Shown one piece after another: positions 1 through 5,318 of a DNA stretch of 5,318 nucleotides. Position 1 is the stretch's first letter, and every line of letters begins with the position of its first letter. A program made the translations under genes and the position numbers. Source of the stretch: an uncultured bacterium (GTDB lineage Bacteria > Hydrothermota > Tepidihabitantia > Tepidihabitantales > Tepidihabitantaceae). The DNA is taken from contig CAKZPX010000156.1 in the NCBI GenBank assembly GCA_937139435.1, positions 1 through 5,318 on the forward strand, written 5' to 3'. Under the pieces are notes generated by a model. The model had not been told where the DNA came from. It searched no databases and saw nothing but the letters and a program-made list of their open reading frames with translations.

Positions 1-1
1 C

Positions 2-58
2 GGCAGGAATCGCTGGAAGGAGCGACCGCTGGTGCGGCGCCGGGTGAGGTTGTTATGA
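2..58 (+). CDS. C-terminal end of an upstream gene (partial, unidentified)
   Basis: The second forward frame is open from the window edge and ends in a TGA at 56-58 that overlaps the ATG of uvsE as ATGA. The readable tail is about 18 residues and very basic (ends RRRVRLL), too short to identify. The four-base overlap is the usual arrangement for translationally coupled genes and is the main reason for the call. The first frame is also open here, but it simply runs into uvsE. The third frame stops at 45-47. Confidence 0.35.
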   Translation, partial: GRNRWKERPLVRRRVRLL

Positions 59-948
59 TTCGCATCGGCTATCCCTGTATTAATCGTTCAATCGGCTGTT
101 CTTCTGCCCGCACCTTCCGGTTGAAGTCTTATTCGGTAGAGATGCTGGTGCGCACCGTGGCAGAAAACATTGCCTGTTTAGAGCGGATACTGGAATGGAA
201 TCGGGCACAGGGGATTTACTTTTTTCGCATTACCTCAGACCTGGTGCCGTTCGCCTCGCATCCGGTGTGCCGTTATCCCTGGTGGCAGAGGTTTGGTCCG
301 GTGTTGCGCCGGCTGGGCAGGTTTGTCCGCAAGAACCGGATGCGGGTCTCAATGCATCCGGACCAGTTTGTGCTTTTGAATGGGCAGCGGGCAGAGGTGG
401 TGCAGAGTTCGGTGCGGGAACTGGTTTACCATGCCCGGGTGCTGGACTTAATGGAGTTGCCGGTCAACGCCCGGATTCAGATTCACCTCGGTGGTGTTTA
501 CGGCGATAAGAAGAGGAGCATCGCCCGTTTTGTTGAGAATTTTCATCGCCTGCCAGTGACAGTTCGGCGCCGGCTGACAGTAGAGAATGATGACCGGAAC
601 TACAACCTTGACGACTGCCTTTATGTCCATCAACTAACCGGCATACCGATCCTGTTTGACACCTTTCATCATCAGTGTAACCCGAATGGTGATACGATTG
701 TTGCGGGTTTAAAAAAGGCGGCAGCAACCTGGAACAAAAGGACCGGTCCGCCGATGGTTGATTACAGCACGCAGAAGCCAGGCGGACGGCGGTGCAGTCA
801 CAGCGAGCATATTGATATTAATGATTTTGCCCGATTCGTTCAGGAGGTTAAGGATATGGACCTGGACATCATGCTGGAGATCAAGGATAAAGAAAAGAGC
901 GCCCTGGAGGCGTTGCGAGTGGTTGACACAATGATTGCCCGGAGATAA
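55..948 (+). CDS. uvsE: UV damage endonuclease UvsE/UVDE
   Basis: This is a 297-residue TIM-barrel endonuclease that nicks DNA immediately 5' of UV photoproducts and some other lesions, starting excision repair independently of UvrABC. The whole family signature is present: RIGYPC near the N-terminus (3-8), RITSDLVPFASHP (58-70), MHPDQ (100-104), HLGGVYGDK (144-152), VEND (176-179), FDTFHH (201-206), MVDYSTQ (234-240), HSEHID (249-254) and LEIKDKE (274-280). H69, H101, H144, E177, D202 and H205 match the expected metal ligands. The length is normal and the protein looks complete. The ATG is chosen because MIRIGYPC is the usual family N-terminus and because it overlaps an upstream stop as ATGA; a GAGGT at 46-50 can serve as ribosome binding site. 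Where many homologues have a K-x-H motif (modified lysine plus histidine), this protein appears to have M-V-D (234-236). Confidence 0.93.
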   Translation: MIRIGYPCINRSIGCSSARTFRLKSYSVEMLVRTVAENIACLERILEWNRAQGIYFFRITSDLVPFASHPVCRYPWWQRFGPVLRRLGRFVRKNRMRVSMHPDQFVLLNGQRAEVVQSSVRELVYHARVLDLMELPVNARIQIHLGGVYGDKKRSIARFVENFHRLPVTVRRRLTVENDDRNYNLDDCLYVHQLTGIPILFDTFHHQCNPNGDTIVAGLKKAAATWNKRTGPPMVDYSTQKPGGRRCSHSEHIDINDFARFVQEVKDMDLDIMLEIKDKEKSALEALRVVDTMIARR

Positions 949-974
949 ATTGAGTAATCAGGCGTAACTGAAAA

Positions 975-981
975 AAGGAGG
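975..981 (+). promoter_or_regulatory. Orphan Shine-Dalgarno AAGGAGG
   Basis: A full-strength AAGGAGG follows a run of A residues, but no ATG, GTG or TTG lies at normal distance behind it. The first recognisable cstA block (GAGAILGP) begins only 12 bases later, whereas in intact homologues about 60-70 residues precede that block. I infer that this is the original ribosome binding site of the decayed gene, left behind when the true start and N-terminus were deleted. Confidence 0.55.
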
Positions 982-992
982 CAAAGCGGAGC

Positions 993-1353
993 GCCGGTGC
1001 TGGAGCGATTCTCGGACCGGTGTTTGCCGCATCAGCCGTCAGGACCCTGCCGACCACACCCGAGATTGTTATCCCGACATTTGGTATTGTGCCGCTGGCA
1101 ATAGTTGTTGGTTTGATGCTCTATCGCTGGCGGGTGAATACAATTTTTGCCACGGCGCTGGGTGTTATTCTGCTTTTTTGGCTGGTAGCTACTGATCAGG
1201 CTGTTCATCACCCATCCGGTAATCCGCACACCGGTATTTGTCAGTTTCTCGGGCAGTGAAGGTTACCTGATGCCAATGCTCTGTGTAACTGTTGCCTGTG
1301 GCGCCATTTCCGGATTCCATTATATCACGCGAATCCAGCGGGCACGGCGCTAA
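993..1353 (+). pseudogene. cstA: Collapsed relic of a CstA-family carbon starvation/peptide transporter gene
   Basis: CstA proteins are multi-spanning inner-membrane transporters of roughly 480-700 residues, linked to peptide or pyruvate uptake under carbon limitation. Only about 120 codons survive here. Block 1 (993-1019) reads AGAGAILGP, matching the conserved GAGPILGP loop. Block 2 (1020 to about 1187) reads VFAASAVRTL, then TPEIVIPTFG, then a hydrophobic helix and VNTIFATALGVILLF. Block 3 (1189-1320) is in another frame: THPVIRTPVFVSF, then GYLMPMLCVTVACGAISGFH. Block 4 (1321-1353) is YITRIQRARR and a TAA, plausibly the original C-terminus. The segments that normally lie between these blocks, including the PRDYL region and the long C-terminal half, are missing. 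There is no start codon near the orphan ribosome binding site. A GTG at 1020 could open a 79-residue hydrophobic peptide, but I see no ribosome binding site for it. Family assignment is firm; the exact deletion points are estimates from memory of the family. Confidence 0.85.
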
Positions 1354-1355
1354 CA

Positions 1356-3518
1356 TCATGCACATTTACTGAACCCGCAGGCAACACAGACCAGACAGCC
1401 TTCCTGAAACTCCAGCCTGCCACCGCAGTCTGGACAGGCACCCTCCAGACTCCTTTCGTCCGCAACCTTTTCTCCCAGTTCCTGCTCCAGCGTCCGGGCG
1501 ATGGCATCAGCGCAGCTGGTAATCTTTTCGTTCTTTGACCAGACCGGTGCCTGACAGCTGAGACCCTTGAGTTGTTTGATTATCTGTCCGGGGCTGACAC
1601 CGCTGCGCAGGGCTAATGATACCAGCCGACCGATCGCCTGCGCCTGTGCCTGGGCGCAGACACCCGCTTTGCCGATGTTGGTGAACACCTCAAACAGGTT
1701 TCCATTCTCGTCCCGGTTGATGGTGACATAGAGGTTGCCACAACCGGTGGCAATCTTGCGGGTGACACCGGTAAGCGTTTGCGGTCTGCCCCTGGGCACA
1801 ACCATCTTTTCGGTCGCATGCAGGGAAAGCACCTGACCGCTGCGGGAGCCATCGCGGTAGACCGTTACCCCTTTACAGCCGAGTTCGTAAGCAAAGAGAA
1901 AGACCCGCCGGACATCTTCTTCGGTTGCCGAGGCGGGGAAGTTAACCGTTTTACTGACCGCATTGTTAACATAGCGCTGAAATGCCGCCTGCATCCGGAT
2001 GTGCTCTTCCGGGGTCAGTTCCAGTGCGGTGACATACAGTTTTTTCAGGTCATCCGGAATGCCCGGGATGTCGGCAAGTTTTCCCCGGGCGATGAGCTCT
2101 GCCTCCAGCGAGTCGCTCCCCAGTCTTCTGCGCTCCAGTTCCTGACGCAGGTAAGGGTTGATTTCCTTGAGACGGGTGCCTTCCAGGATGTTGCGTTCAA
2201 AGGCAAGGGCAAAATATGGTTCAATACCACTGCTACAGCCGGCGATGATGCTCAAACTGCCGGTTGGTGCGATGGTGGTGATGGTGGCGTTGCGCAGCGG
2301 CAGATTCGGGTAGTAGATGCTCTGCTCGTAGTTCGGGAATACGCCCCGGGTTCGGGCGAGATTACAGGACGTCTTTTTGCCCTCTTCCCAGATAAAGCTC
2401 ATTAGCTTTTCTGCCAGTGTCAGGGCAGCGGGTGCGTTGTAGGGGATGCCCAGCTGGACAAGCATGTCTGCCCAGCCCATCACACCCAGTCCGATCTTGC
2501 GGTTGCCTTTGGTCTTTTCCGCAATCACCGGCAGGGGGTAGCGATTGGCATCAACCACATTATCCAGAAAATGCACCGCATTTTTTACCGTATCGGCAAG
2601 GAGTTGCCAGTCTATTTCTCCTGCCTTAACCATCCGGGCAAGGTTGACAGAACCAAGGTTACAGGACTCAAAGGGGAGAAGCGGTTGTTCACCGCAGGGG
2701 TTGGTTGCTTCAATCTCGCCCAGTGCTGGTGTCGGGTTGCCGGCATTAATCCGGTCAAGGAACACAATGCCCGGCTCGCCATTTTTCCACGCCTGGTGGA
2801 CGATCAGGTCAAATATCTCGCCCGGCGCAACGCATTTTACCGCCTTTTTCGTGCGGGGGTTGATTAAAGAGAACTCCTGCCCCTCCTGCAGAGCACGCAT
2901 AAACTCCTCGGTTAACCCCACCGAGATATTAAAGTTGGTAAACCGGTTGATATTGTCCTTACAGGTGATGAATTCAACGATGTCCGGATGGTCAACCCGC
3001 AACAGCCCCATATTGGCGCCCCGGCGCCGTCCGCCCTGTTTTACCGCCTCGGTGGCAGAGTCAAACACCTCCATAAACGAGACCGGACCTGAACTGACCC
3101 CCCGGGTTGAGCCAACAACATCGCCCTTGGGTCGGAGCCGGGAAAAACTGAAACCGGTGCCACCACCGGATTTATGGATCAGGGCGGCGTATTTGACCGC
3201 ATCAAATATCCCTTCCATAGAGTCCTCAACCGGCAGAACAAAGCAGGCGCTTAACTGTCCCAGTTCGGTGCCAGCGTTCATCAGGGTTGGCGAGTTGGGT
3301 AGAAAAAGCAGGTCCTTCATCAACCGGTAGAACTCCTCGCTCAGGGCATCAATCTCGCTCGGGCGGGCGCCATAGTTGGCATCAACCTCAGCGATCGCCC
3401 GGGCAACACGGCGTAACATCTCCTCTGGTGTTTCAACAATCTCCCCGTCTTCATTTCGGCGCAGATAACGGCGTTTTAACACCTCAATTGCATTGGTAGA
3501 AAGACACAGTTCCTGCAT
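1356..3518 (-). CDS. nrdJ: Adenosylcobalamin-dependent (class II) ribonucleotide reductase
   Basis: This 720-residue enzyme makes deoxyribonucleotides from ribonucleotides using a B12-derived radical, so it needs neither oxygen nor an iron subunit. The N-terminal segment (about 1-75) leads into SPTLMNAGT (76-84). C92 in LSACF and C286 in ESCNLGS are the expected redox pair. NPCGEQP (273-279) carries the catalytic N273, C275 (thiyl radical) and E277. KSGGGTGFSFSRLRP (116-130), GRRRGANMG (163-171) and TIAPTGSLSIIAGCSSGIEP (415-434) are standard reductase segments. The C-terminal part has TSCADAIARTL (667-677) and ends in a cysteine cluster (C695, C698, C708, C711, C714, C719) of the type that binds zinc or relays reducing equivalents in NrdJ proteins. 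Length and both ends look complete. The ATG lies 8 bases after AGGAGGT. Its stop is 2 bp from the end of the convergent cstA relic. Confidence 0.97.
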   Translation of the reverse strand: MQELCLSTNAIEVLKRRYLRRNEDGEIVETPEEMLRRVARAIAEVDANYGARPSEIDALSEEFYRLMKDLLFLPNSPTLMNAGTELGQLSACFVLPVEDSMEGIFDAVKYAALIHKSGGGTGFSFSRLRPKGDVVGSTRGVSSGPVSFMEVFDSATEAVKQGGRRRGANMGLLRVDHPDIVEFITCKDNINRFTNFNISVGLTEEFMRALQEGQEFSLINPRTKKAVKCVAPGEIFDLIVHQAWKNGEPGIVFLDRINAGNPTPALGEIEATNPCGEQPLLPFESCNLGSVNLARMVKAGEIDWQLLADTVKNAVHFLDNVVDANRYPLPVIAEKTKGNRKIGLGVMGWADMLVQLGIPYNAPAALTLAEKLMSFIWEEGKKTSCNLARTRGVFPNYEQSIYYPNLPLRNATITTIAPTGSLSIIAGCSSGIEPYFALAFERNILEGTRLKEINPYLRQELERRRLGSDSLEAELIARGKLADIPGIPDDLKKLYVTALELTPEEHIRMQAAFQRYVNNAVSKTVNFPASATEEDVRRVFLFAYELGCKGVTVYRDGSRSGQVLSLHATEKMVVPRGRPQTLTGVTRKIATGCGNLYVTINRDENGNLFEVFTNIGKAGVCAQAQAQAIGRLVSLALRSGVSPGQIIKQLKGLSCQAPVWSKNEKITSCADAIARTLEQELGEKVADERSLEGACPDCGGRLEFQEGCLVCVACGFSKCA

Positions 3519-3526
3519 AGCGGTCT

Positions 3527-3533
3527 ACCTCCT
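3527..3533 (-). promoter_or_regulatory. Ribosome binding site of nrdJ (AGGAGGT)
   Basis: A perfect AGGAGGT on the - strand stands 8 bases before the ATG at 3516-3518 and fixes that start. Confidence 0.85.
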
Positions 3534-3553
3534 GATTACGGTTAATTTAATTC

Positions 3554-3581
3554 AGTTTAGCCAGCAGATGGTTAGTGTCAA
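3554..3581 (-). promoter_or_regulatory. Probable promoter of nrdJ
   Basis: On the - strand a perfect -35 box TTGACA (3576-3581) is followed after 16 bases by TAAACT (3554-3559), four of six matches to TATAAT. Transcription would begin near 3547 and give a leader of about 30 bases containing the ribosome binding site. The 88-bp gap is too short for a typical cobalamin riboswitch, and I saw no NrdR-box-like palindrome. Confidence 0.55.
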
Positions 3582-3606
3582 ACCCCTTGGAAACTTTACA
3601 GTATTA

Positions 3607-4080
3607 TCAGCCGCTCACACCGGTAATCCGGCTGACAAACTCCTTAACTTTTTCCTCAAAACCTTCTCGGCGGACCAGCGCACGGTGAAAGTGGGCAACT
3701 GCGACCGGTTTTTTACCTGTCACCTGTTCCATTGTTTTCAGCACATTTTGCTCCTCGGTAGCGGCCGAGGTGCTGAAAAAGGCAACCTGTTTAAACTGGT
3801 GAGCGTAGCGGTTGAGATAAACAATCACCGGTCGGGGTGGAACACCAGCCCAGGTGGGTGCGCCCAGAATCACCAGGTCATAGTTACCTGGTTCATAGCG
3901 CAACGGCGCCAGGGTCAACTCCTTATTCCGGGCAAATAAACTCAGCCAGAAAACGGTCAGGAGATTTTTGTATTGATAACACTTAATCTCGTCCCGGTCA
4001 GCGGGCAGATATTCGGCAATCTTCTTTGCCACCCGGGCGGTAACACCACTCCAGGAAAAATAGACAATCAACACCTTCAT
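3607..4080 (-). CDS. Flavodoxin-like protein
   Basis: This 157-residue protein has the flavodoxin fold signature: a first strand MKVLIVYFS, then a phosphate-binding loop SWSGVT (9-14) for FMN, a hydrophobic strand YDLVILGAPTWAGVPP (67-82) supplying the second flavin loop, and FFSTSA (101-106) before the last helices. Such proteins carry electrons or act as small quinone or disulfide-linked reductases in the cytoplasm; the particular partner cannot be told from sequence. The length fits short-chain flavodoxins and the protein looks complete. The ATG is fixed by the family N-terminus, yet no ribosome binding site precedes it. It lies 37 bp after the TM2 gene and 88 bp before nrdJ on the same strand. 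A role in feeding electrons to B12 metabolism or to NrdJ is only a guess from position. Confidence 0.85.
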   Translation of the reverse strand: MKVLIVYFSWSGVTARVAKKIAEYLPADRDEIKCYQYKNLLTVFWLSLFARNKELTLAPLRYEPGNYDLVILGAPTWAGVPPRPVIVYLNRYAHQFKQVAFFSTSAATEEQNVLKTMEQVTGKKPVAVAHFHRALVRREGFEEKVKEFVSRITGVSG

Positions 4081-4086
4081 AAAGTT

Positions 4087-4095
4087 ATTATAGCA
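4087..4095 (-). promoter_or_regulatory. Extended -10 promoter giving a probably leaderless flavodoxin mRNA
   Basis: The - strand reads TGCTATAAT, a perfect extended -10 element (TGn plus TATAAT). Only six bases (AACTTT) separate it from the ATG at 4078-4080, so transcription should begin at or next to the start codon. The -35 position with 17-base spacing is CTGGTA, a weak match, as is common when an extended -10 is present. No Shine-Dalgarno sequence lies in the interval. Confidence 0.6.
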
Positions 4096-4117
4096 AGGTT
4101 GTCCGGATCTACCAGCC

Positions 4118-4339
4118 TTATTTTTTTACCAGCGGATTACCCTGGGCATCCTTCATACTGCCGGTAGCGATCAGGATTAAATCAATCAGCCACCAGACAC
4201 CCAGACCTCCCAGGGTCAACAACTTCAATACCCCCAACCCGATATAACCGAGATAGAAACGGTCAACACCAAACTGCCCGACAAAGATGGACAGCAACAG
4301 GGCGACCAGCCAGTCTTTACCTTCACGAACCTCAGCCAT
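4118..4339 (-). CDS. TM2-domain membrane protein
   Basis: This 73-residue protein is almost entirely a TM2 domain: charged N-terminus, first membrane helix (about 10-24), the connecting turn GQFGVDRFYLGYIGLGVLKL (21-40) with the family's D-R-F-Y-L-G motif, a second helix (about 41-58) containing GGLGVWWLIDLI, and a polar tail with DAQGNPL. TM2 proteins insert in the cytoplasmic membrane as a helical hairpin; their biochemical role in bacteria is not established. The length is normal for bacterial single-domain members. The ATG is preceded by AAAAGGAGGA at about 5 bases. A near-perfect promoter lies upstream, and the flavodoxin gene follows after 37 bp without a visible terminator, so read-through is possible. 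Confidence 0.92.
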   Translation of the reverse strand: MAEVREGKDWLVALLLSIFVGQFGVDRFYLGYIGLGVLKLLTLGGLGVWWLIDLILIATGSMKDAQGNPLVKK

Positions 4340-4343
4340 ATTT

Positions 4344-4353
4344 TCCTCCTTTT
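4344..4353 (-). promoter_or_regulatory. Ribosome binding site of the TM2 gene
   Basis: AAAAGGAGGA on the - strand, with the GGAGG core 5 bases before the ATG at 4337-4339. It is one of the strongest such sites in the window and decides the start. Confidence 0.8.
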
Positions 4354-4381
4354 GACTGTTAGATTAAACACTCCACGACCG

Positions 4382-4411
4382 ATTATAACCAGCGTATTAC
4401 CCTTATGTCAA
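4382..4411 (-). promoter_or_regulatory. Consensus sigma-70 type promoter of the TM2 gene
   Basis: On the - strand TTGACA (4406-4411) and TATAAT (4382-4387) are both perfect and are 18 bases apart. Initiation would fall near 4375, leaving a leader of about 36 bases. The promoter lies just after the end of the methyltransferase relic, so the TM2 gene is transcribed independently of it. Confidence 0.8.
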
Positions 4412-4442
4412 TTTTACCTGCTTCGGGTTGGTTATAGGATGC

Positions 4443-4939
4443 TCACCGATCACCGGAGTCTTGCTGATAGACGGTGAAATGCTGTTCAGGCAGAAGATAA
4501 CCGGCATAGCACATCTCCTGGATGAGCGTGTCTCTGGGTACATAGTGCCCGCGTTTGCGGAAGAAGGAGGGGCAGAATACCTCTTTTCTCACCCTCGCGG
4601 TATTCAATGATAACCACCCTGCCAGTTTCTTTCAGAAATCGTCTCAGTCCGCCTGATGAACGCTAAAAACCGTTCAGCCCCATCAACCGCATAAACTCCG
4701 CCATCCTCGCCCACCAGTTGGGCAAAGCGCAGAGTAAAATAGCCGCCACCAGCGCCGATGTCGGCGACGATAGCACCCGGTTTCAAGCCAATGACGCTGA
4801 TGATTTCCTCTGGCTTGTTCTTGGGGTCAGCAGCGTGTTTATTCAATCGCTTTGCCTTAAAACTCCTCAACAGCTGTTGTCCTTCTTCTTTTCGGCGTTG
4901 GTTTCGGGCGAATTTATCAATGTTATTTATTTTTAGCAA
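4443..4939 (-). pseudogene. Broken class I SAM-dependent methyltransferase
   Basis: Three pieces of one methyltransferase lie in three different frames. Piece 1 (4939 to about 4649) carries a basic N-terminal part, GLKPGAIVADIGAGGGYFTL with the S-adenosylmethionine loop DIGAGGG, then VYAVD with the ribose-binding acidic residue. Piece 2 (about 4650-4564) reads GLRRFLKETGRVVIIEYREG, then KRGILPPP, the usual late strand and loop. Piece 3 (about 4553-4443) reads RGHYVPRDTLIQEMCYAGYL, then LPEQHFTVYQQ and a stop, the typical C-terminal sheet. About 50 residues expected between VYAVD and LKRFLKPGGR, including the segment that usually positions the substrate, are missing, so the gene cannot give a normal enzyme. 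Read straight through, the first frame ends at 4604 after about 111 codons. No ATG is present; a TTG at 4937-4939 overlaps the end of the metallopeptidase gene, and another TTG after AAGGA inside the frame is an alternative. The natural substrate is unknown. Confidence 0.8.
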
Positions 4940-5189
4940 GGTAGGCTTTTAATAGCGCCTTAAAGACCCTGCCGTGATCGGGATATCTTAAGTGTAGCAA
5001 TTCATGCACAATAATCTCTGCCCGTTTTTCGGCTGGTTCGTGAAGTAAAGAAAAGTCAAAAGTCAACCGCCCACGCGAAGAACAGCTTGCCCATTTTCTT
5101 TTCATATTACGGAAATGGATTTCTCTGGGGTTTACTCCTATTTTTTCTGCCCAGGCAAAAATTTCCTGCTTGATCTCTTCTGGTGTCAT
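4923..5189 (-). CDS. Mini YgjP/DUF45-type zinc metallopeptidase linked to a type I restriction gene
   Basis: This 88-residue protein consists of the catalytic core of the YgjP/WSS-like (SprT-related) metallopeptidases. RKWASCSSRGRLTF (31-44) matches the family's RWGSCSS segment, and VHELLHLRYPDHGRVF (61-76) supplies the zinc ligands H62 and H66, the catalytic E63 and a third ligand H72. Full-length YgjP proteins are about 230 residues; this one lacks the N-terminal half. I recall similar short forms next to hsdR genes, so it is likely a natural compact type and not a truncation. Its ATG overlaps the stop of the upstream hsdR-like frame as ATGA and has no good ribosome binding site, so it is probably translated by coupling. 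GC is intermediate (about 41% over 4921-5160). A role in turning over restriction subunits is a guess. Confidence 0.82.
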   Translation of the reverse strand: MTPEEIKQEIFAWAEKIGVNPREIHFRNMKRKWASCSSRGRLTFDFSLLHEPAEKRAEIIVHELLHLRYPDHGRVFKALLKAYLAKNK

Positions 5190-5318
5190 TGTTCTGTTCT
5201 TTTTAGGATATTTAATATTTTATTTGTAAAGTTTACAGCGTTTTCTTTATCATACTTAAGCAAAATTCCAACAATATTTCTTTTAGCTTCTCTTTGTTGT
5301 TCTTCACTTAATTTCCAG
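5186..5318 (-). CDS. hsdR: C-terminal end of probable type I restriction subunit HsdR (partial)
   Basis: One - strand frame is open from the window edge to a TGA at 5186-5188 and gives the last 43 residues of a protein, beginning WKLSEEQQREAKRNI and ending LNILKRTEQ. It is a charged helical tail resembling the C-terminal domain of HsdR, the ATP-dependent translocase and nuclease subunit of type I restriction systems. The tail alone is weak evidence. The stronger argument is that the compact metallopeptidase that overlaps it by ATGA is, to my knowledge, typically found next to hsdR. The rest of the gene lies beyond the window. The segment is strikingly AT-rich (about 28% GC), unlike the rest of the window, suggesting horizontal acquisition. 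Confidence 0.55.
   Translation of the reverse strand, partial: WKLSEEQQREAKRNIVGILLKYDKENAVNFTNKILNILKRTEQ

Noticed and set aside
195..727. Alternative frames inside uvsE on both strands
   Set aside because: The uvsE frame carries uninterrupted family motifs through this whole stretch; the others are by-products of high GC.
1020..1259. 79-codon frame starting at GTG as a small membrane protein gene
   Set aside because: Its sequence is a CstA fragment; the preceding codons continue the homology upstream of the GTG, and the downstream homology continues in another frame. It is part of the relic and has no ribosome binding site of its own.
2545..3330. Long open frame on the + strand opposite nrdJ (261 codons)
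   Set aside because: It is fully antisense to a well-conserved reductase gene, its product resembles no family I know, and it has no ribosome binding site. The same applies to the + strand frame at 1779-2405.
3581..3595. Short palindrome-like stretch AACCCCTTGGAAA between flavodoxin and nrdJ
   Set aside because: The pairing is limited to a few bases, with no loop and T-run, so it does not support a terminator or operator.
3519..3606. Possible cobalamin riboswitch or NrdR boxes upstream of nrdJ
   Set aside because: The gap is only 88 bp, too short for a normal cobalamin riboswitch, and no B12-box-like or NrdR-like palindrome was found.
4428..4610. Open frame of 60 codons on the + strand
   Set aside because: It lies opposite the C-terminal pieces of the methyltransferase relic, which show clear homology on the - strand; the + strand product is not recognisable.

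Overview
The window is 5.3 kb of bacterial DNA of moderate to high GC in most of its length (I counted about 63% in 301-360 and 53% in 1501-1560). It turns AT-rich at the right-hand end (45 G/C in the last 158 bases, about 28%). Strong AGGAGG ribosome binding sites and near-consensus TTGACA/TATAAT promoters indicate a bacterium. Its only visible ribonucleotide reductase is the oxygen-independent, B12-dependent class II enzyme, which fits an anaerobe or facultative anaerobe. I cannot assign a taxon.

Layout. On the + strand, the last codons of an upstream gene probably overlap an intact uvsE (UV damage endonuclease, 55-948). Next is a strongly collapsed relic of a cstA-type carbon starvation/peptide transporter gene (about 993-1353). 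It keeps recognisable blocks of the family joined by internal deletions and one frame change. Everything else is on the - strand. From right to left these are: the C-terminal end of what is probably a type I restriction subunit HsdR (5186-5318, partial); a mini YgjP/DUF45-type zinc metallopeptidase coupled to it through an ATGA overlap (4923-5189); a broken class I SAM-dependent methyltransferase (about 4443-4939); a small TM2-domain membrane protein (4118-4339); a short flavodoxin-like protein (3607-4080); and a complete nrdJ (1356-3518) that converges on the cstA relic with only 2 bp between the stop codons.

How the parts relate. hsdR and the mini-protease form one translationally coupled unit, and their base composition suggests acquisition separate from the rest. 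The TM2, flavodoxin and nrdJ genes are co-oriented with gaps of 37 and 88 bp, and each has its own recognisable promoter. The flavodoxin promoter is an extended -10 placed so that the transcript should begin at or next to the ATG, so it is probably leaderless. The most unusual features are the two gene relics, both shortened by internal deletion rather than by simple point-mutation decay, and the restriction-linked mini-protease. No RNA gene, CRISPR array, insertion sequence, riboswitch or clear intrinsic terminator was seen.
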